Shown here in pieces: positions 58,501-64,000 of a stretch of DNA of 64,000 nt (position 1 is the first letter of the stretch; every line of letters begins with the position of its first letter). The stretch comes from Streptomyces bambusae (lineage in GTDB: Bacteria > Actinomycetota > Actinomycetes > Streptomycetales > Streptomycetaceae), in assembly GCF_020532645.1 (NCBI RefSeq), contig NZ_JAJAUZ010000017.1:1-64000 (forward strand), read 5' to 3'. The notes under the pieces are model-generated. The model was not told where the DNA came from. It did not search any database and worked only from the letters and a program-made list of their open reading frames with translations. The translations under genes were made by a program, and so were the position numbers.

Positions 58501-58976
58501 GCGACCCCTGACACGAACCCGGTGACCAGCAGCAGGGTCAGCGCGTGCGCGGGCACCCAGTCGATCCACAGCGGGGCGACGACGAACAACGCGATCCGGA
58601 TGCCGTCCGCGCCGACCATCGTCCAGCGCCGGTCTAGCTTGCCGCCGGCCGCCGTCAGGGCGGACAGCGGGCCGAGCAGCGCGGCGCCGCACAGCAGGGT
58701 GGCGAGGATGCGGACGCCGAAGACGGCGGCGACCGCGAAGGCCGCACCCCGGTAGCCGCCGCCGAAGGAGCCCTCCGCGACGGCCGCCTCGAACGCCAGC
58801 AGCACCAGCACCAGCAGGGCCACGGCATCGCCGATCCCGCTCGCCAGCTGCGCGCTCCACAGCCGCCGGAGCAGGGGGATGCGCAGCAGGGAGCGGACCG
58901 CGCGTTCGCGTGAGTCCGCGGCGAGGGCTTCGTCGTAGGTGGGGTTCACGACCGTTGGCTGCTCGGTTCGCGTCAT
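55533..58976 (-). CDS. tmk: MFS transporter-thymidylate kinase fusion with charged helix tail
   Basis: An 1147-residue protein. Residues 1-490 are a 12-segment MFS-like membrane domain. Residues 510-712 are thymidylate kinase (P-loop GGDGAGKST 517-525, TREPGAT, DRYIDSSVAYQG with the DRY at 602), which phosphorylates dTMP to dTDP. Residues 714-898 are an uninterrupted Glu/Arg/Lys/Ala helix. The remainder is Ala/Pro-rich and disordered, with three LPPVR-type repeats (about 1033-1068). The fusion is known in Streptomyces annotation, but the membrane part's role is not. Start ATG 58976. Confidence 0.92.
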   Translation of the reverse strand: MTRTEQPTVVNPTYDEALAADSRERAVRSLLRIPLLRRLWSAQLASGIGDAVALLVLVLLAFEAAVAEGSFGGGYRGAAFAVAAVFGVRILATLLCGAALLGPLSALTAAGGKLDRRWTMVGADGIRIALFVVAPLWIDWVPAHALTLLLVTGFVSGVAERLWTLAKESAAPALLPPPPPEGATVRPLPDHLDALRRLSLRTGFLALPAAAAVLVVSGLLAKLVGLFGDWFSAHQAALGSYVAAGLFAASVSILVPLILPDGEGPRPRSPLAGLRPPVQDGRPEKGRTGAVPLLVLACASVAGAVSCAVALTALHADDLGGGPVTFALLVLALTGGTAAGIRGAQAGKALPGLSRRRLLALAIGLTGFALLGAGLIGDTSTVVILALVAGAGAGVAANTGHALIDQETEESRREAVTEHLHAVARIAVAIGAVAAPLLAAAIGPHRLAGGDLVFAHGGAAFTLMLVGALLLPVAVIVLARADDRQGVPLRRDLREALLGGEPAQTPSATGFFIALEGGDGAGKSTQVNALAEWIRNKGHEVVVTREPGATPVGKRLRSILLDVSSAGLSNRAEALLYAADRAEHVDSVVRPALERGAVVISDRYIDSSVAYQGAGRDLSPTEIARISRWATDGLVPNLTVLLDVSPETARERFTEAPDRLESEPAEFHQRVRSGFLTLAAADPGRYLVVDAGQDPESVTTVVRHRLDRILPMSEQEREAQAEAIRKAEEEARRKAEEERARKEAEEKAKAEEEARRKAEEERLRAEEEARKAREAEEARLRAEKEAEEARLRAEREAEEARLEAEREAERARLRAEEEARRKAEEERRRAEEERLRAAEEQARREAEARARAAEAERVRRQAEEEARLRAEAEERRRERQRKAEEALVKAEEARRLAEAAAAAAAAASVKAAGAAAGGTAAGGAVAGAAAGAAAGPAAGGTAAAAKVPMTKAAADTAPTAKVPLVKADEPAKRPSWAAAADAAAGSDVPADEAVTVETPLVGAEEITQTIPVPAVDPGAAGPAQTDPAAETSVLPPVRDGIEETAVLPPVREAEPRGVDETAVLPPVRTDAPADRFPQGIFRDEAPAGAEDSTRELPQVDASGRPLHRPDWAEETPLDDFPTLADELLGPRDRDDDEPRGRRGGRRR

Positions 58977-59102
58977 CCGCCCAGCCTATCCGCTGTGTCC
59001 GGTGGTGCCGATCGCGCGCCGGGGCGCCCGTACTCCCGGGTACGCGGCGGGCCCCGGAACCGATCCGGTCCCGGGGCCCGCCCGCCCTGCACACTGCCTC
59101 CG

Positions 59103-61973
59103 CTACGCCTCGTCCGCCGGCGCCGCGGCGGTCTTCCCGGCGGCCGCGGCGGTGGTCTTCTTCGCCGTGGTCGTCTTCTTGGCGGTGGTCTTCTTGGCAG
59201 CCGTGGTCTTGGCCGCGGCGGTCTTCTTGGCGGCCGTGGTCTTGGCGGCCGTCTTCTTCGCCGTGGCCTTCTTCGCGGGCGCCTTCTTCGCGGGCGCCTT
59301 CTTCGCGACCTTCTTGGCCGGTCCCTTGGCCCGCTTCTCCGCCAGCAGCTCGTAGCCGCGCTCCGGCGTGATCGTCTCGACGTCGTCGTCGCGGCGCAGG
59401 GTCGCGTTGGTCTCGCCGTCGGTGACGTACGGGCCGAAGCGGCCGTCCTTGACCACGACGGGACGCTCGCTGACCGGGTCGGTGCCCAGTTCCTTCAGCG
59501 GCGGCTTGGCCGCGGCCCGGCCGCGCACCTTCGGCTGGGCGTAGATCGCCAGGGCCTCGTCGAGCGTGATCGTGAAGAGCTGGTCCTCGGTCTCCAGGGA
59601 GCGCGAGTCCGTGCCCTTCTTCAGGTACGGGCCGTAGCGGCCGTTCTGCGCGGTGATCTCCTGGCCCTCGGCGTCCGCGCCGACGACGCGGGGCAGCGAC
59701 ATCAGGCGGAGCGCGTCCTCCAGGGTGACCGTGTCCAGGGACATGGTCTTGAAGAGCGAGGCGGTGCGCGGCTTGACCGCGTTCTTGCCGGTCTTCGGGG
59801 TGCCCTCGGGGAGGATCTCCGTGACGTACGGGCCGTAGCGGCCGTCCTTCGCGACGATCTCGTTGCCGCTGACCGGGTCCTTGCCGAGCTCGAACTCGCC
59901 GCTCGGCTTGGCGAACAGCTCCTCGGCGTAGGCCACGGTCAGCTCGTCGGGCGCCAGGTCGTCGGGCACGTCGGCGCGCTGGTGGCCCTCCGCGTCCTTC
60001 TCGCCGCGCTCGACGTACGGGCCGTAGCGGCCGACGCGCAGCACGATGCCCTCGCCGACGGGGAACGAGGAGATCTCGCGGGCGTCGATCGCGCCGAGGT
60101 CGGTCACGAGCTCCTTGAGGCCGCCCAGATGGTCGCCGTCGCCGTTGCCGGCTTCGGCCGCGGTGCCTGCGCCGGCGCCCTCGCTGCCGAAGTAGAAGCG
60201 CTTGAGCCACGGCACGGACTGGGCCTCGCCGCGCGCGATGCGGTCGAGGTCGTCCTCCATCTTGGCGGTGAAGTCGTAGTCGACGAGCCGGCCGAAGTGC
60301 TTCTCCAGCAGGTTGACCACGGCGAAGGAGAGGAAGGACGGGACGAGCGCGGTGCCCTTCTTGAAGACGTAGCCGCGGTCGAGGATGGTGCCGATGATCG
60401 AGGCGTACGTCGACGGACGGCCGATCTCGCGCTCTTCGAGCTCCTTGACCAGCGAGGCCTCGGTGTAGCGGGCCGGCGGCTTGGTCGCGTGGCCGTCCGC
60501 CGTGATCTCCTCGGCGGTCAGCGCGTCGCCCTCGGCCACCTGCGGCAGCCGGCGCTCGCGGTCGTCGAGCTCGGCGTTCGGGTCGTCGGCACCCTCCACG
60601 TAGGCCTTCATGAAGCCGTGGAAGGTGATCGTCTTGCCGGAGGCGGTGAACTCGGCGTCGCGGCCGTCGGCCGCGGTGCCGCCGATCCGGACGGTGACGG
60701 AGTTGCCGGTCGCGTCCTTCATCTGGGAGGCGACGGTGCGCTTCCAGATCAGCTCGTACAGGCGGAACTGGTCGCCGGTCAGGCCGGTCTCGGCGGGCGT
60801 GCGGAAACGATCACCCGAAGGACGGATCGCCTCGTGCGCCTCCTGCGCATTCTTGACCTTGCCGGCGTACACGCGCGGCTTCTCCGGCAGGTAGTCGGCG
60901 CCGTACAGCTGCGTGACCTGCGCCCGGGCCGCCGTGACGGCGGTGTCGGACAGGATCGTGGAGTCCGTACGCATGTAGGTGATGAAGCCGTTCTCGTACA
61001 GCTTCTGGGCCACCTGCATGGTCGCCTTCGCACCGAAGCCGAGCTTGCGGCTGGCCTCCTGCTGGAGCGTGGTGGTGCGGAACGGCGCGTACGGCGAGCG
61101 GCGGTACGGCTTGGACTCGACGGACCGGACCGCGAAGGAGGTCTCGGCGAGGGCGGCCGCCAGGGCGCGCGCGGACGCCTCGTCCAGGTGCAGGACGTCG
61201 CTCTTGAGCTGCCCGTTCGGGCCGAAGTCGCGGCCCTGCGCGACGCGCCGGCCGTCGACCGTGTTCAGGCGGGCGACCAGCGTCGACGGGTCGGACGCGT
61301 CGCCGGCGCGGCCGGTGCCGAAGGTGCCGGTCAGGTCCCAGTACTCGGCGGAACGGAACGCGATGCGCTCGCGCTCCCGCTCGACGACGAGGCGGGTGGC
61401 GACGGACTGCACACGGCCGGCGGACAGCCGGGGCATGACCTTCTTCCACAGGACCGGCGAGACCTCGTAGCCGTAGAGGCGGTCGAGGATGCGGCGGGTC
61501 TCCTGGGCGTCGACCATGCGCTGGTTCAGCTCGCGCGGGTTGGCGACGGCGTCGCGGATCGCGTCCTTGGTGATCTCGTGGAAGACCATCCGGTGGACGG
61601 GGACCTTGGGCTTGAGGACTTCCTGGAGGTGCCACGCGATGGCTTCGCCCTCGCGGTCCTCATCGGTGGCGAGGAAGAGTTCGTCGGACTCGGCCAGCAG
61701 CTCCTTGAGCTTCCTGACCTGTGCCTTCTTGTCGGCGTTGACGACGTAGATCGGCTGGAAGTCGTGCTCGACGTCGACGCCGAGGCGGCGCACCTCGCCG
61801 GTGTACTTCTCGGGCACCTCGGCGGCGCCGTTCGGGAGGTCGCGGATGTGCCCGACGCTCGCCTCGACGACGTACCCCGGCCCGAGGTAGCCCTTGATCG
61901 TCTTCGCCTTGGCAGGAGACTCGACGATGACGAGTCGGCGGCCGCCCTTTGCGGTCTCGCTAGTCGGGGACAA
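59103..61973 (-). CDS. topA: DNA topoisomerase I
   Basis: A 956-residue type IA topoisomerase that removes negative supercoils. It has Toprim VIVESPAKAKTIKGYLG and ATDEDREGEAIAWH, and the active Tyr in ENGFITYMRTDST (about residue 333). After the core come several C-terminal repeats ending GRYGPYV, then a Lys/Ala/Thr tail of about 75 residues (APAKKAPAKKATAKK) instead of zinc fingers, as known in actinobacterial TopA. The TTG at 61973 (MSPTSETAKGG) matches known TopA N termini. TTGACA at 62050-62055 on the minus strand is a likely -35 element. Confidence 0.95.
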   Translation of the reverse strand: MSPTSETAKGGRRLVIVESPAKAKTIKGYLGPGYVVEASVGHIRDLPNGAAEVPEKYTGEVRRLGVDVEHDFQPIYVVNADKKAQVRKLKELLAESDELFLATDEDREGEAIAWHLQEVLKPKVPVHRMVFHEITKDAIRDAVANPRELNQRMVDAQETRRILDRLYGYEVSPVLWKKVMPRLSAGRVQSVATRLVVERERERIAFRSAEYWDLTGTFGTGRAGDASDPSTLVARLNTVDGRRVAQGRDFGPNGQLKSDVLHLDEASARALAAALAETSFAVRSVESKPYRRSPYAPFRTTTLQQEASRKLGFGAKATMQVAQKLYENGFITYMRTDSTILSDTAVTAARAQVTQLYGADYLPEKPRVYAGKVKNAQEAHEAIRPSGDRFRTPAETGLTGDQFRLYELIWKRTVASQMKDATGNSVTVRIGGTAADGRDAEFTASGKTITFHGFMKAYVEGADDPNAELDDRERRLPQVAEGDALTAEEITADGHATKPPARYTEASLVKELEEREIGRPSTYASIIGTILDRGYVFKKGTALVPSFLSFAVVNLLEKHFGRLVDYDFTAKMEDDLDRIARGEAQSVPWLKRFYFGSEGAGAGTAAEAGNGDGDHLGGLKELVTDLGAIDAREISSFPVGEGIVLRVGRYGPYVERGEKDAEGHQRADVPDDLAPDELTVAYAEELFAKPSGEFELGKDPVSGNEIVAKDGRYGPYVTEILPEGTPKTGKNAVKPRTASLFKTMSLDTVTLEDALRLMSLPRVVGADAEGQEITAQNGRYGPYLKKGTDSRSLETEDQLFTITLDEALAIYAQPKVRGRAAAKPPLKELGTDPVSERPVVVKDGRFGPYVTDGETNATLRRDDDVETITPERGYELLAEKRAKGPAKKVAKKAPAKKAPAKKATAKKTAAKTTAAKKTAAAKTTAAKKTTAKKTTTAKKTTAAAAGKTAAAPADEA

Positions 61974-62249
61974 CTTGGCTCTTCTCTCCGGTCGGCACTC
62001 GGTCGCAGTACGGCGACGCTGCGGAGTGTGACGGTACAACCCGCCCCCGTGTCAAACGGCGGAAGCCCGCAACGGCCACTCGAACGGTAACCCGACTAGT
62101 GCCATTCCTGCCGCCCGGATACCGCCGTCGGCACCGGACCGAGGCGTTCCCCAGCCGTCCGCGATCCCTTTGCGCCGCCTCCACCCGGGCTCCACCGGGC
62201 CTTCACCGGAGCTCCGGCGCCGGACGGCGGGCGGGTGGTGCCGGGTGTG

Positions 62250-62447
62250 TCACAACCGGGTGAAACACCACACCCCGAGGGCCAGCGACACCGCTCCGGC
62301 CAGCAGCGACAGCGGTACGGCAACCGCCTGCCCCACTCCGTCGGCGACCGGCGCCCGGCGCACCGCCCGGGCCGCCGTCCAGGCCAGCAGGGCCACGCCG
62401 AACAGCACGAACGTCAGCCCGGCGAACCAGGCGGGTCCGCTCTCCAT
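62250..62447 (-). CDS. Small two-segment membrane protein, 65 aa
   Basis: MESGPAWFAGLTFVLFGVAL and AVAVPLSLLAGAVSLALGVW are two membrane segments joined by a basic loop (ARAVRRAPVADG). AGGAGG lies about ten bases before the ATG at 62447. It is a single gene between topA and the methyltransferase. The function is unknown. Confidence 0.7.
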   Translation of the reverse strand: MESGPAWFAGLTFVLFGVALLAWTAARAVRRAPVADGVGQAVAVPLSLLAGAVSLALGVWCFTRL

Positions 62448-62650
62448 GCCACGCCCCCTCCTCCCGGCGCCCGCCGGGAACTCCCGCCGCGAGCGTGGCA
62501 CGCACCCCTGCACGGAAGGCCGAAATCCACGCGAACCCCAGGTGAACTCACCCCGGGTGAACCCGGCGGACCGGGACATGGCGGACGGACCGCGGCCGGG
62601 AGGGGCGGCGGGACCGGCAGGACCCTCAGGAGAGCCGGGACGAAGCCGGG

Positions 62651-62711
62651 CGGTCCGGGCCGGTCCGGGCCGGTCCGGGCCGGAGCCGAAGCCGGAGCCG
62701 GAGCCGGAGCC
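62651..62711. repeat. Simple-sequence repeats upstream of the small membrane gene
   Basis: CGGTCCGGGC occurs three times in tandem (62651-62680) and is followed by a CGGAGC hexamer repeated five times with one variant (62681-62710). The 326-base spacer 62448-62773 otherwise shows no gene. Confidence 0.8.
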
Positions 62712-62773
62712 GGGAGCGGGCCCGCGTCGGGGAGGGACCGGGGCGGGAGCCGGAAGCGCCCGCCCCGCTCGGC

Positions 62774-64000
62774 TCACTCCCCTGCCCGCACCCGCGCCGG
62801 ATCCACCGGCTCCAGGAACCCCTGGTCGACCAGCAGCCGGATCGCCTCGGGGGTCCGGTCGCGCAGCACCACAGGGTCCTCCTCCACCAGCGAGGCGATC
62901 GCGTCGAGGATCCGGCCCGCGCTCAGCGAGCCGTCGCACACCCCGGCGAAGCCCGCGCCGACCGTGTCCACCTTGGTGGCCCGGCGCATCCCGCGGTGCT
63001 GGCGCAGCACCACGTGCTCCGGGTCCTCGGCACCCGGCACGCCGACCTGCTCCTGGACGACTTCGGCCACCATCCTGAAGTGGCCGGCCAGCAGCGCCGC
63101 GTCGTCGTGCCCGCGCAGGTAGTCCTGGCGCTCGAAGTGTGCGCGCACGGTGTCGCCGAGCGGCTGCTCCACCGGGTGCGGCCACTCCTCCACCACGATC
63201 GACGGGTACTCGGCCCCCGACTTCCGGAGCGTGATCCAGCCGAATCCGACCGCCTTGGTGCGCTGCTCCTCGAACTCCTCCAGCCAGTCCTCGTACCGGC
63301 GGGCGTACTCCTCGGGCGCGGTGCGGTGGTCCCCGGCGTCGCGCAGCCACAGCTCCGCGTACTGGGTGACGTCCTGGACCTCGCGCTGCACGATCCACGC
63401 GTCGCAGCCGCGCGGCACCCACGAGCGCAGCCGGTCCTTCCAGTCCTCCCCTTCCACGTGCTGCCAGTTGGCGAGGAACTGCGCGTACCCGCCCGGGTTG
63501 AGGTGGTCGCCGGCCTGCTGCACCAGCGTCCGGCACAGGTCGTCGCCGCCCATCCCGCCGTCCCGGTACGTCAGCCGGGCGCCGGGCGAGATGACGAACG
63601 GCGGGTTCGACACGATCAGGTCGTACGTGGCCTCCCCGACGGGTTCGAACAGCGAGCCCGTCAGCAGCTCGGCCTCCGGGGCGCCGGAGAGCGCGAGGGT
63701 GAGCCGGGTGAAGTCGAGGGCCCGCGGGTTGACGTCGGTGGCGGTGACCCGGGTCGCGTGCTGCGAGGCGTGCAGCGCCTGGATCCCGGAGCCGGTGCCG
63801 AGGTCGAGGGCGGAGCCGACCGGGGTGCGGACGGTGATCCCGGCGAGGGTGGTGGAAGCGCCGCCGACCCCGAGGACCACGCCCTCCTCACGGCTGCCGA
63901 TGCCGCCGGCGCCGCCGACCGCGCAGCCGAGGTCGGAGACGATGAACCAGTCCTCGCCGTCGGGCCCGCCGTACGGCCGGACGTCGACGCGGGCGTGCAC
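62774..64000 (-). CDS. SAM-dependent methyltransferase (HemK-like), 5' end outside window
   Basis: The visible 408 residues lack the true N terminus. The Rossmann core has ALDLGTGSGIQALH, VTATDVNPRAL and VSNPPFVISPG; the NPPF motif is that of N5-glutamine or amino/adenine methyltransferases. A C-terminal domain of about 150 residues (GWITLRKSGAEYPSIVVEEW, LRGHDDAALL) follows. Substrate unknown. Genes of this type sit beside topA and tmk in other streptomycetes. Confidence 0.85.
   Translation of the reverse strand: MHARVDVRPYGGPDGEDWFIVSDLGCAVGGAGGIGSREEGVVLGVGGASTTLAGITVRTPVGSALDLGTGSGIQALHASQHATRVTATDVNPRALDFTRLTLALSGAPEAELLTGSLFEPVGEATYDLIVSNPPFVISPGARLTYRDGGMGGDDLCRTLVQQAGDHLNPGGYAQFLANWQHVEGEDWKDRLRSWVPRGCDAWIVQREVQDVTQYAELWLRDAGDHRTAPEEYARRYEDWLEEFEEQRTKAVGFGWITLRKSGAEYPSIVVEEWPHPVEQPLGDTVRAHFERQDYLRGHDDAALLAGHFRMVAEVVQEQVGVPGAEDPEHVVLRQHRGMRRATKVDTVGAGFAGVCDGSLSAGRILDAIASLVEEDPVVLRDRTPEAIRLLVDQGFLEPVDPARVRAGE

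Noticed and set aside
52620..58511. A 1963-residue open frame on the plus strand
   Set aside because: It lies antisense to the peptidase, holB and the MFS-TMK fusion, all with clear motifs. Low-complexity Gly/Arg/Leu composition follows from reading the wrong strand of high-G+C codons.
58995..62090. A 1031-residue plus-strand frame opposite topA
   Set aside because: It mirrors the topA coding frame; no domain or motif, and topA is certain.

Overview
The window is about 70% G+C, with genes packed on both strands, GTG/TTG starts and four-base stop/start overlaps. Gene content and order (a folate cluster next to ftsH-hpt-tilS-dacB-ppa, a TipA regulator, WhiJ-type regulatory genes, an MFS-thymidylate kinase fusion, a lysine-tailed topoisomerase I) point to a Streptomyces chromosome.

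Layout. 0-4.3 kb: a partial membrane/coiled-coil gene and an osmoprotectant-type ABC importer, with binding protein and two permeases leftward and the ATPase divergent. 4.3-7.4 kb: a membrane esterase and an MprF-like DUF2156 protein. 7.4-11.2 kb: folate genes folP, folB, folK and (opposite strand) folE, plus a SnoaL-like and a DUF3180 gene. 11.4-19.1 kb: ftsH, hpt, tilS, a zincin, a D-Ala-D-Ala carboxypeptidase and ppa. 19.3-26.9 kb: a ThrE-type exporter, DedA, tipA with its promoter and internal TipAS start, DUF664, an aldehyde dehydrogenase, and a WhiJ-type set (XRE/DUF5753, RsbW-like ATPase, DUF397). 27.3-39.8 kb: DUF2786, a stand-alone family A DNA polymerase, an ECF sigma factor with a membrane partner, a decayed IS701-like transposase, a GAF/PucR regulator, a methyltransferase, a PabAB fusion that makes the pABA precursor for the folate pathway, and a GNAT.

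39.857-52.408 kb is an integrated mobile element of about 12.5 kb. It sits in the 3' end of a tRNA-Thr(CGU) gene and is bounded by 47-bp direct repeats. It carries a tyrosine integrase with a Cys-rich insert, an excisionase-like protein, a RecA/RepA-type ATPase with an adjacent origin-like region, an XRE/DUF6879/67-aa trio resembling toxin-antitoxin loci, small membrane proteins and Cys-rich proteins. I see no TraB/FtsK DNA pump, no RepSA/Prim-Pol and no phage structural gene, so it looks like a minimal or satellite-type integrative element. It also supplies a replacement terminator for the tRNA it occupies.

52.5-64 kb returns to the chromosome: a secreted Slp/TAP-family peptidase, holB, the MFS-TMK fusion, topA, a small membrane protein and a truncated methyltransferase. 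Structures worth a second look include a hairpin between the ftsH Shine-Dalgarno sequence and its start codon, a 20-bp inverted motif shared across the WhiJ-type locus, twin CTGCAA-loop hairpins in the element, and several short tandem repeats.
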